Shown here one piece after another: positions 1-5,992 of a stretch of DNA of 8,660 nucleotides. The notes under the pieces are model-generated. The model did no database searches. It was not told the origin of the DNA and worked only from the letters and a program-made list of their open reading frames with translations. Each line of letters starts with the position of its first letter. Position 1 is the stretch's first letter. The stretch comes from Omnitrophica WOR_2 bacterium GWA2_47_8 (GTDB taxonomy: Bacteria > Omnitrophota > Gorgyraeia > Zapsychrales > GWA2-47-8), in contig MHFY01000152.1 in assembly GCA_001805375.1 (NCBI GenBank), forward strand, positions 4,461 to 13,120, in the 5' to 3' direction. The position numbers were made by a program, and so were the translations under genes.

Positions 1-2
1 CG

Positions 3-659
3 ATCCTTTTTGTTCCTGTTGCCATTTATGTGCTGAAACAGTTGGGCTTAGAAGAATCTGAATTACGGCGTACAGCCGGATTTCTTTTTGTATTCGCGAT
101 AGGTTTGGGAGTTTTTTTCGCGGTTGTAGGTTGGTTATTTTTGAGATATTTCGAGTTTCAGGAGAAAAAATACTTTAAGTTCCTGGAAAATCAATTGGCG
201 AAAAGAAACGCCCGGATTCAAGAGAATCAGATTGTTTTTTCTCATAAGAGTTTAGAAATCGCTGTATCTCAGTCGAGCGTTTTTTTAGGCGAAGGGACGG
301 CGGATGTGTATGTGCTTAAAGCTTCGCCGTTCACGAGAAAGGATTTTCAGTTAAAGATAATAAAGGCAGAGTGGTTACTGAAGATGGGATATTCGAAAGC
401 CCAAGCAGTTGAAATAGGTATCCCTCACATGGACTCCAGATTCCTTATCTTTACAAATGACAAAAATTTAACGCGGAAATTTTTGTCCCCGGAGATCCAG
501 GAAAAATTTTTTAATATCCGGTCTAAGCTGCATCAGTTTCAGCTCGAAAATGGTGTGATGGAAATTTCTATTTACGTCAACTGGCTTACGATGAATGATG
601 CTTTGTGTGACCAGTATATAGAAACCGGCTTGTCGTTTGTAGAAAGCATCCCGCAGTGA
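3..659 (+). CDS. Membrane protein of unknown function, 5'-partial
   Basis: The reading frame is open from the left edge of the window. A GTG at 30 could serve as a start, but the codons before it (from 3) read a hydrophobic stretch, ILFVPVAIYVL, that looks like the end of a first membrane helix, so the true start is probably outside the window. Counting from the GTG, a second strong helix spans about residues 15-39. It is followed by a charged, partly coiled stretch (EKKYFKFLENQLAKRN) and a soluble domain of about 150 residues with alternating beta/alpha character to the C-terminus. No catalytic motif is visible and I do not recognise the family; a loose resemblance to DUF3137-type membrane proteins is only an impression. 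The gene is clearly AT-richer (about 40% GC in sampled lines) than those downstream. Its stop overlaps the next gene's start (GTGA), so the two are probably co-translated. Confidence 0.75.
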   Translation: MLFVPVAIYVLKQLGLEESELRRTAGFLFVFAIGLGVFFAVVGWLFLRYFEFQEKKYFKFLENQLAKRNARIQENQIVFSHKSLEIAVSQSSVFLGEGTADVYVLKASPFTRKDFQLKIIKAEWLLKMGYSKAQAVEIGIPHMDSRFLIFTNDKNLTRKFLSPEIQEKFFNIRSKLHQFQLENGVMEISIYVNWLTMNDALCDQYIETGLSFVESIPQ

Positions 660-1345
660 CAGTCCCCAAACGCCACCAACCTAAGGGTTTTGAGATCCTT
701 CACGAAGACAGGGATATTATCGTCGGGAATAAGTCCCCGGGGTTTTTGACCGTGGGCGCGGCTTGGGATCGGGTCAACACCATTCATTACGCTCTTAATC
801 AGTACGTGCGCAAAGGCAACGCCCGCTCGCGCAAATGTGTTTACGTGGTCCACCGTTTGGACCAGGACACATCCGGCGTCTTGATCTTTGCCAAGACTGA
901 AAGTGTCCAGCTCTTCCTGAAGGATAACTGGAAGGACACGGTCAAAATATATTACGCCATCGTTGAAGGAAAATTCGCCAAGAGATCCGGCATGATCTCA
1001 AGTTACCTTCTGGAGGACGAGGACTACGTCGTGCATTCATCCCAGGACAGCGGAAAAGGAAAGCTGGCCCAGACCGAGTACACGGTGCTCAAAGAAACGG
1101 ACCGCTATAGTCTGTTGAAGGTCAATCTTCTGACCGGGCGGAAAAATCAGATCCGCGTCCATTTGGCGGACCAAGGGCATCCGGTGGCCGGGGACACGAA
1201 GTACGGCCGGAAAGGGAAAGGTCCCGGATTTATGGCGCTGCATTCGCGGTCGATCCTTTTCACCCACCCGTTCAGCAAAAAACGGCTCACCATCGAAGCC
1301 AAGGTCCCGGATTATTTTAAAACTTTAGTAGATTATGAGTATTGA
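656..1345 (+). CDS. RluA-family RNA pseudouridine synthase
   Basis: The enzyme isomerises specific uridines to pseudouridine in rRNA or tRNA in the cytoplasm. The family signature is intact: HRLDQDTSG at residues 66-74 carries the catalytic Asp69, and LLTGRKNQIRVHL at 158-170 followed by GHPVAGDTKYG at 174-184 is the conserved RluA C-terminal active-site block, with Lys where many relatives have Thr (GRTHQ becomes GRKNQ). At 229 aa it has the size of RluA/TruC-type enzymes and lacks the N-terminal S4 RNA-binding domain of RluD/RluC. The target base cannot be named from sequence. The GTG start overlaps the upstream stop by 4 nt, which supports translational coupling; no strong Shine-Dalgarno is seen inside the preceding gene. 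Family assignment is secure, specificity is not. Confidence 0.93.
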   Translation: MTVPKRHQPKGFEILHEDRDIIVGNKSPGFLTVGAAWDRVNTIHYALNQYVRKGNARSRKCVYVVHRLDQDTSGVLIFAKTESVQLFLKDNWKDTVKIYYAIVEGKFAKRSGMISSYLLEDEDYVVHSSQDSGKGKLAQTEYTVLKETDRYSLLKVNLLTGRKNQIRVHLADQGHPVAGDTKYGRKGKGPGFMALHSRSILFTHPFSKKRLTIEAKVPDYFKTLVDYEY

Positions 1346-1379
1346 AGGATGATAATATTATTTCTATAAGAAAATCCCT

Positions 1380-2606
1380 ATGCCTAAAAATTCTTTTTTA
1401 AAATCTTACAGTTTTTCCATCATCCTCATTGTTTCGATCCTTATCGGGTCGGCCATCGGTTTGGCCCTGAAGGATAAGGCCGCCGCTTTAAAACCTCTGG
1501 GCGATATTTTCCTGAACCTTTTGTTCACCATTGTGGTGCCGCTGGTATTTTTTTCGATCTCTTCCACGGTGGCCAAGATGACGGACATGAAACGCTTAGG
1601 CAAGATCATCGGCTGGATGGCCGTGATCTTTGTGGTGACGGGGATCATCGCCGCGGTCATTATGATCGTCGGCGTTAAAATGTACCCGCCCACGCAGGGC
1701 CTGCAGATGGCGTTCGATCAGCCGGTCCATATTGATAAGATCAGCATCGGCGACCAGGTCGTGCGCACGCTCACGGTCCCGGATTTTATGGACCTTTTTT
1801 CCAAGAAAAATATGTTCGCGCTGATCGTGTTCTCGTTCATGATCGGGCTGGCGACGTCAGCCGTGGGGGCATCCGCGAAGCCGTTCGGCCAGTTCCTTGT
1901 CGCCGGCAACGAGGTGATGACCAAGGCGATCCAGTATGTGATGCTTTACGCTCCCGTCGGGTTGGGCGCGTATTTCGCGTACCTGGTGGGCGTGTTCGGG
2001 CCCCAGCTCTTCGGCTCGTACCTGCGCGCCATGGCGCTATATTATCCGCTTTCACTGGCATATTTTTTTATTGTATTCTCGTTTTACGCCTGGCTGGCCG
2101 CGGGGCAAAAGGGTATAAAAACTTTTTGGGTGAATATCCTGCCGCCGGCTTTGACCGCGTGGGGGACCGGGAGCGGTTTGGCGACATTACCGGTCAATCT
2201 TGAGGCCGCGAAAAAGATCGGCATTCCCGAAGATGTGAGGGAAGTGGTGGTGAATATCGGCGCCTCGGTGCACAGCGACGGTTCGTCTCTGGCCGCGGTG
2301 ATGAAGATGGCGCTGTTGTTCGGTATTTTCGGCATTCCTTTTTCCGGCGCAGGCACTTTGGTGTCGGTCGTGGCGGTGGCGCTTCTCTGCGGCACGGTCA
2401 TCAGCGGGATCCCGTCCGGCGGGATACTGGGCGAAATTTTGATCATCACGGTGTTCGGATTTCCGATCGAGGCCATGCCGATCATCACGATGCTGGGGAC
2501 GCTGGTGGACCCGCCGGCGACCATGGTCAACGTGGTGGGGGACAATGCCAGCGCCATGCTCGTCTCCCGGGTGATGAACGGAAAAAAGTGGCTTAGCCAA
2601 ACCTAG
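1380..2606 (+). CDS. Dicarboxylate/amino acid:cation symporter (DAACS/SDF family), divergent substrate site
   Basis: A 408-aa inner-membrane secondary transporter of the GltPh/DctA/GltP fold, which imports acidic or neutral amino acids or C4-dicarboxylates with Na+ or H+. The N-terminal scaffold helices run from about residue 11, including the conserved LFTIVVPLVFFSI at 48-60. The transport core is recognisable: HP1 (WGTGSGLATLP, 261-271, where relatives have a Ser-rich FSTSSSAATLP), the TM7 motif (VHSDGSS, 297-303, in place of INMDGTA), HP2 (GIPSGGILG, 343-351) and TM8 (DPPATMVNVVGD, 377-388). By alignment to GltPh, the Asp of NMDGT (Asp300), the substrate-amino Asp (Asp377), Asn384 and Asp388 are kept. 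The Arg that binds the side-chain carboxylate is Ala380, and the NMDGT Asn is His298. This makes a glutamate/aspartate substrate less likely. The gene starts 34 nt after the synthase with no clear Shine-Dalgarno, and ends 18 nt before the next gene. Confidence 0.9.
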   Translation: MPKNSFLKSYSFSIILIVSILIGSAIGLALKDKAAALKPLGDIFLNLLFTIVVPLVFFSISSTVAKMTDMKRLGKIIGWMAVIFVVTGIIAAVIMIVGVKMYPPTQGLQMAFDQPVHIDKISIGDQVVRTLTVPDFMDLFSKKNMFALIVFSFMIGLATSAVGASAKPFGQFLVAGNEVMTKAIQYVMLYAPVGLGAYFAYLVGVFGPQLFGSYLRAMALYYPLSLAYFFIVFSFYAWLAAGQKGIKTFWVNILPPALTAWGTGSGLATLPVNLEAAKKIGIPEDVREVVVNIGASVHSDGSSLAAVMKMALLFGIFGIPFSGAGTLVSVVAVALLCGTVISGIPSGGILGEILIITVFGFPIEAMPIITMLGTLVDPPATMVNVVGDNASAMLVSRVMNGKKWLSQT

Positions 2607-2624
2607 CCGGATGAGGATGTGGTC

Positions 2625-3380
2625 GTGGTAAAAAGGATTTTAGTCGTTGATGATGATAAGGCCCTTGTCCTGTGGCTGTCAGGGATATTGATGAAAAGGG
2701 GTTACGCGGTCGATGTCGCCGAGAACGGCGAAAAGGCGATGACCAAAGTGAGATCGTCAAAGCCGGACCTGATCATCGCGGATATCGTCATGCCGGAGAT
2801 GGACGGGTTTGAGCTTTTCCGTAAATTACAGAGGGACAAGAATCCGGCGCATATCCTGATCCTGACCGCGCGTAAATTAATGGCCGATACCTTTGCCGCG
2901 ATGGGCCAGGAACATTTTCTGGATAAATCATGCAAACCGAAAGAGTTGTTGGCGAAGATCGAAAGTCTGTTGGCCCTGCCGCCGCGCTCCTTTACCCCCG
3001 AGGAGATGCCGCTTGTGCCGTTTGATCTGTCAACGGGGCCGGGGCCGTCTTTAACCAGCCGGTTGACCAAGGAAGAAAGAGGCCTTCTCGGGAAAAAGAT
3101 GGTGAAATACACCATCCTCGGGGCACTGATCGCCACGGTTGTTTTCGCTGTTGTGGTGTATTCCAGCAGCCGGGGGTATGTTAATGCGAATAAAAAAGAC
3201 GCTCTTTCCGACAGGGTGATCGTTAAAGATATTGTGGATAACTCCTTGAACGGCGAAGTCAATGAACAGGATGAGAACGGGACCGTGCGTGCCACGATGT
3301 TTTTTGAAAAAGGAAGAATGAAATGGAAAAAAACGTACGATGAAAAAGGTTTTTTGATATCCGATGTGGATTATCCATGA
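2625..3380 (+). CDS. Membrane-anchored response-regulator receiver protein with outer tail
   Basis: GTG at 2625 is preferred because the AGGA at 2614-2617 lies 7 nt upstream; an in-frame GTG at 2619 would be too close. Residues 3-117 form a canonical CheY-like receiver: acidic pair Asp9/Asp10, phospho-acceptor Asp53 (IIADIVMPEMDG), switch Thr81 (ILTA) and Lys104 before Pro. No DNA-binding or enzymatic output domain follows. Instead there is a Pro-rich linker (about 118-145), a basic stretch, one transmembrane helix at about 162-180, and a tail of about 70 residues. The tail end (FFEKGRMKWKKTYDEKGFL) resembles a single YwqK/MORN-like repeat. Positive charges before the helix suggest the receiver is cytoplasmic and the tail outside the inner membrane. 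No histidine kinase is seen nearby. It could signal through the membrane by phosphorylation, or act as a phosphorylation-dependent localisation factor; both are inference. The stop codon lies inside the 47-bp inverted repeat that begins at 3377. Confidence 0.85.
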   Translation: MVKRILVVDDDKALVLWLSGILMKRGYAVDVAENGEKAMTKVRSSKPDLIIADIVMPEMDGFELFRKLQRDKNPAHILILTARKLMADTFAAMGQEHFLDKSCKPKELLAKIESLLALPPRSFTPEEMPLVPFDLSTGPGPSLTSRLTKEERGLLGKKMVKYTILGALIATVVFAVVVYSSSRGYVNANKKDALSDRVIVKDIVDNSLNGEVNEQDENGTVRATMFFEKGRMKWKKTYDEKGFLISDVDYP

Positions 3381-3423
3381 GCACATAAATTATGGAGCAT
3401 TAGCGACATAACTTATAAGTGCG
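3377..3423. repeat. Left 47-bp inverted repeat (partner at 5118-5164)
   Basis: The reverse complement of this segment matches 5118-5164 at 43 of 47 positions, and all four differences are transitions. The repeat is itself an imperfect palindrome (GCACATAAATTATG on the left arm, CATAACTTATAAGTGC on the right), with a perfect 10-bp palindrome ACTTATAAGT at 3411-3420. It overlaps the last codon and stop of the receiver gene. It does not fit the attC core consensus of integrons. Confidence 0.85.
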
Positions 3424-3430
3424 AATGGAT

Positions 3431-3457
3431 CCCGGGCCGCCATTCGGCGGCCGCGGG
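3431..3457 (+). other. Strong GC-rich hairpin between left repeat and dehydrogenase start
   Basis: The arms CCCGGGCCGCC and GGCGGCCGCGGG pair over 11 bp with one bulged G around an ATTC loop. There is no T-run after it, so it is not a typical intrinsic terminator. It lies 19 nt upstream of the preferred ATG at 3476 and could shield or tune translation, or belong to the end structure of the repeat-bounded unit. Confidence 0.6.
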
Positions 3458-3475
3458 ATTGCCTCTCTAAAAAAT

Positions 3476-4993
3476 ATGAATTCCGAAATAAAAAAATGTA
3501 TCGAAGTTCTCCAATCCCTGCTGAAAGACCGTGAACAGTTGGCCAGCCTTTCCGAGGAGGAAAGGGTCGCCCTGCTTAAGGCGGCGGGCCAGCTTTCGCG
3601 CCCGGCCCGCAGTGAATTTCGGCAGCGTAATGCCGATATCCGTCATCTGGAGCGCCAGGCCCTCGTGAAGCGTGAACGCCGCGCCCGTTCCTCGACCGGG
3701 ATCCGTCTGGCGCGTGAAGCCGCGGTCTTTACCGCGCCTAAGCAGATCACGCATCCGGCCGGCATTCAGGAGGACGATCCGCTGTTGCAATCGCCCCGCA
3801 ACTGTTACGTCTGCAAAAAAGAATTTATCAAACTGCATTTTTTTTACGACGCGATGTGTCCGCAATGCGGAGAATTCAATTATCAAAAACGCTTTCAGAC
3901 CGCCCCGCTTAACGGACAGGTCGCGTTGATCACGGGTTCGCGTTTAAAGATCGGTTACCAGGCTACGCTGATGATGCTGCGCGCCGGCGCCACTGTGATC
4001 GCCACCACGCGTTTTCCGGTCGATTCGGCCCTGCGTTACAGCCGCGAGGAAGATCTTTCGCAATGGAAGGACCGCCTGCATATTTACGGCTTGGACTTAA
4101 GGCACACGCCCAGCGTTGAGATCTTTTGTAATTATATTCAGCATAAATACGACCGCCTGGACCTTCTGATCAATAACGCCGCGCAGACCGTGCGCCGGCC
4201 GCCGGGATTTTATTCTCATCTGATGGCGAATGAAAATTTAAAATTGAAAGACCTTCCGGAAAATGCCCGGCTGCTTTTGAATTCTTATGAAGAGTGTAAG
4301 GCTAAACTTTTTTCTTTCTCGTCATCCGATCTCGCTTCGGAATCAGCGCTCGCGATCAGCTGGAACGGAAAATTACCGGGCGTCGGCATCCGCGTTTCGG
4401 CCCAATTGAGCCAGGTCCCTTACGCCTACGACCACGCGCTGCCTTCCCGGGAGGTTTTTCCGACGGGGAAACTGGACGCGGACCTCCAGCAGGTGGACTT
4501 GCGCACGACCAACAGCTGGCGCCTTAAGTTGGGGGAGATCGAGACCGCGGAGATGCTGGAGCTGCAGCTGGTCAACGCGATCGCGCCGTTTGTCCTGTGC
4601 AACCGGTTATGCAATCTGATGAAACGCGAGAACACGGGACGCAAACATATCGTCAATGTCAGCGCGATGGAAGGGAAGTTTTACCGTTTTAAAAAAGCGG
4701 ACCGTCATCCGCACACCAACATGGCCAAGGCCGCTTTGAATATGCTGACCCACACCTCCGCCAAGGGGCTGGCGCAGCACGGGATCTTTATGAACGCGGT
4801 GGACACCGGCTGGGTCACGGATGAGAATCCGGCGGCGCTGGCGGCCTATAAAAGGGACACGCATGATTTTCAGCCGCCGCTGGATATCGTGGACGGCGCG
4901 GCGCGGGTCTGCGACCCGTTCTTTAACGGGATCTTGACCGGCCGGCACTGGTGCGGAAAATTTTTAAAAGATTATTATCCAATTGACTGGTGA
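3476..4993 (+). CDS. Short-chain dehydrogenase/reductase-like protein with N-terminal zinc ribbon and missing catalytic Tyr
   Basis: ATG 3476 (505 aa) is preferred over an in-frame GTG at 3419, whose first 19 codons lie across the inverted repeat and the GC hairpin; neither has a good Shine-Dalgarno. Order: a basic helical region (1-85), a four-cysteine zinc-ribbon-like module (CYVC at 110-113, CPQC at 128-131), then an SDR Rossmann fold from about 145. SDR marks present: nucleotide-binding TGSRLKIG (153-160), NNAA (233-236), catalytic-type Asn368 and Ser396 (NVSAMEG), Lys418 in MAKAALNML, and TGWVT (444-448) where SDRs have PGxxxT. The Tyr of YxxxK is Thr414, and about 105 extra residues sit between NNAA and Asn368. 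An NAD(P)-binding role is likely, but normal SDR chemistry is doubtful. A YRFKK at 403-407 matches YxxxK by letter but is only 7 residues after the Ser and lacks the following helix pattern. The protein ends DYYPIDW, a tail repeated downstream at 5167-5190. Confidence 0.85.
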   Translation: MNSEIKKCIEVLQSLLKDREQLASLSEEERVALLKAAGQLSRPARSEFRQRNADIRHLERQALVKRERRARSSTGIRLAREAAVFTAPKQITHPAGIQEDDPLLQSPRNCYVCKKEFIKLHFFYDAMCPQCGEFNYQKRFQTAPLNGQVALITGSRLKIGYQATLMMLRAGATVIATTRFPVDSALRYSREEDLSQWKDRLHIYGLDLRHTPSVEIFCNYIQHKYDRLDLLINNAAQTVRRPPGFYSHLMANENLKLKDLPENARLLLNSYEECKAKLFSFSSSDLASESALAISWNGKLPGVGIRVSAQLSQVPYAYDHALPSREVFPTGKLDADLQQVDLRTTNSWRLKLGEIETAEMLELQLVNAIAPFVLCNRLCNLMKRENTGRKHIVNVSAMEGKFYRFKKADRHPHTNMAKAALNMLTHTSAKGLAQHGIFMNAVDTGWVTDENPAALAAYKRDTHDFQPPLDIVDGAARVCDPFFNGILTGRHWCGKFLKDYYPIDW

Positions 4994-5010
4994 GGGAGGA
5001 AGCCCCGCGA

Positions 5011-5116
5011 CCATGCGATAAAACTGCATGGCCTGGGGTTAATTTCCCTGCAGCCTTTTAAACTTTTAGGAAAGCAGGGACATCCTGACTTCATCTAAAA
5101 TTTAAGGTAAGTCAGG
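5011..5116 (+). other. Cluster of three tandem hairpins in the 3' flank of the dehydrogenase gene
   Basis: Three perfect inverted repeats follow one another: CCATGC/GCATGG (5011-5031, 9-nt loop), TCCCTGC/GCAGGGA (5045-5080, with an inner CCT/AGG) and CCTGACTT/AAGTCAGG (5084-5116, 17-nt loop). The palindromic 47-bp repeat starts 2 nt later as a fourth fold. No T-run follows any stem. The block could be a structured RNA 3' end, a transcript-stabilising element, or the subterminal structure of the repeat-bounded unit. Confidence 0.6.
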
Positions 5117-5117
5117 G

Positions 5118-5164
5118 CGCACTTATAAGTTACGTCGCTAGCGCTCCATAACTTATGTGCTCAT
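5118..5164. repeat. Right 47-bp inverted repeat (partner at 3377-3423)
   Basis: Reverse-complement partner of the left repeat, 43/47 identical. Internally it is an imperfect palindrome (GCACTTATAAGTTA and TAACTTATGTGC arms) around a GCTAGCGCT centre. Its outer end abuts the remnant of a dehydrogenase 3' end. Confidence 0.85.
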
Positions 5165-5190
5165 TAAATTATTACCCGATAGACTGGTAA
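5164..5190 (+). pseudogene. Remnant of a second dehydrogenase-type 3' end
   Basis: The codons from 5167 to 5190 read NYYPIDW then TAA, matching the DYYPIDW-stop end of the upstream dehydrogenase-like gene. Over these eight codons the nucleotides differ at five sites, but only the first changes an amino acid (Asp to Asn); the others are synonymous or switch stop codons (TGA to TAA). That pattern suggests a once-functional homologous coding end rather than a recent copy. Similarity continues weakly into the following GA-rich Shine-Dalgarno region. Everything upstream of the last seven or eight codons has been replaced by the 47-bp repeat. The remnant now sits just ahead of the adaptor gene's ribosome binding site (GAGAGGA, 5191-5197). 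Confidence 0.55.
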
Positions 5191-5203
5191 GAGAGGACCG
5201 ACA

Positions 5204-5992
5204 ATGAAGAAGAATAACATATTGATCGCAGTTGTTGCCGCGGTGCTTCTTTTTATAGTTTTTAAAATACAGCGTTCGAAGGCATCGGAAGACGGACAGC
5301 TTTCCGACCCGATCCAAAAAGGCACGATCATTGAAAGCGTCTACGGCATCGGCACGGTCATGGCCAACCGAAGTTTTGAATTTAAGGCCGGGGTCATTAA
5401 TACCCTGCACACGGTCTTTGTCAAGGAAGGCGACTTTGTCAAACAATCCAGCCCCTTGATCGAGCTGGATGGAGGGGTGGTGATCAAGGCCCCTTTTGAC
5501 GGGACCATCACCGCGCTGCCGTTCAAGGTCGGGGAAACTATTTTTGCCCAATCGTTCATCCTGGACCTTGTGGACCTTCAGGACCGTTATCTGGTCGTTT
5601 CTCTGGAACAGCGCGGAGCGCTGCGGGTCCGCAGGGGCCAGGTCGCGAAATTGAGTTTCGACGGCCTGCGGGAAGAATCTTTCGAAGGGGTCGTGGATTC
5701 CGTTTATTCCAATGAAAATAATTTTTTGGTGCGCATTGATATTTCCAAGCTCCCGCCGCAGGTCTTGCCCGACATGACAGCGGATGTGGCGATAGGGATC
5801 CAGGAACGCAAGGATGTTTTGCTGGTCCCGGTGGCTGCGATTGAGGAGGGGAAGGTTTATGTACAGCGGGGCGCGGGAAAAGAACTTGTGTCGATCAAGA
5901 CGGGTATTATCGACGGGGCCATGGCGGAGGTCATTTCCGGGGACCTTAAGCCGGGGGACCGTCTGGTGATCCGAAAAAAGGTGAAGAAATGA
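5204..5992 (+). CDS. HlyD/MacA-like membrane adaptor lacking the alpha-helical hairpin
   Basis: Periplasmic adaptor subunit of an ABC exporter, anchored in the inner membrane by an N-terminal helix at about residues 5-21. The biotinyl/lipoyl-like barrel is formed by two half-motifs, 64-88 (HTVFVKEGDFVKQSSPLIEL) and 91-117 (GVVIKAPFDGTITALPFKVG), joined directly. A beta-barrel domain (about 125-200) and a membrane-proximal domain (about 203-260) follow. At 262 aa it is about 100 residues shorter than MacA (about 370 aa), because the coiled-coil hairpin normally inserted between the half-motifs is absent. Such a protein should not reach a TolC-type outer-membrane channel unaided. The ATG at 5204 has a good Shine-Dalgarno (GAGAGGA, 6 nt spacing), and the stop overlaps the permease start as ATGA. 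It is the first gene of a three-gene operon. Confidence 0.88.
   Translation: MKKNNILIAVVAAVLLFIVFKIQRSKASEDGQLSDPIQKGTIIESVYGIGTVMANRSFEFKAGVINTLHTVFVKEGDFVKQSSPLIELDGGVVIKAPFDGTITALPFKVGETIFAQSFILDLVDLQDRYLVVSLEQRGALRVRRGQVAKLSFDGLREESFEGVVDSVYSNENNFLVRIDISKLPPQVLPDMTADVAIGIQERKDVLLVPVAAIEEGKVYVQRGAGKELVSIKTGIIDGAMAEVISGDLKPGDRLVIRKKVKK

Larger units (their letters stand above)
3377..5164. mobile_element. Candidate inverted-repeat-bounded unit carrying the dehydrogenase-like gene
   Basis: The dehydrogenase-like gene is bracketed by two 47-bp inverted repeats (3377-3423 and 5118-5164) that match at 43 of 47 positions, with homology stopping at both edges. Strong hairpins lie just inside each repeat. 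The dinucleotide AT flanks the outer edge of both repeats, and could be a 2-bp target duplication if the element proper is 3379-5162. A short second copy of the dehydrogenase 3' end abuts the right repeat. No transposase or recombinase is encoded inside, so if mobile it would need help in trans. The alternatives are an invertible segment, or two copies of a dispersed palindromic intergenic repeat that happen to flank one gene. Confidence 0.4.

Noticed and set aside
1346..1379. Palindrome ATAATATTAT (1352-1361) and TATAAG as a promoter or operator before the symporter
   Set aside because: Short AT-rich palindromes arise easily by chance, and no matching -35 hexamer is visible at a proper spacing.
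2084..2600. Long minus-strand open frames opposite the symporter, and similar ones elsewhere
   Set aside because: They are antisense shadows of GC-rich coding sequence, have no recognisable domains and lie opposite clearly conserved genes.
3419..3475. GTG at 3419 as the dehydrogenase start
   Set aside because: The 19 extra codons run across the inverted repeat and a GC-rich hairpin, have no Shine-Dalgarno and look non-coding; ATG 3476 is more plausible, though not proven.
4682..4696. YRFKK as the SDR YxxxK motif
   Set aside because: It is only 7 residues after the catalytic-type Ser (usually about 13), and the helix pattern after the true Lys is seen at MAKAALNML instead.
5118..5164. The 47-bp repeats as integron attC sites
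   Set aside because: They are palindromic and flank a gene, but the core sites do not fit RYYYAAC/GTTRRRY, the two copies are inverted rather than direct, and no integrase is present.
3377..5164. CRISPR array, tRNA or rRNA genes
   Set aside because: No regularly spaced direct repeats, cloverleaf or rRNA-like segments were seen here or anywhere else in the window.
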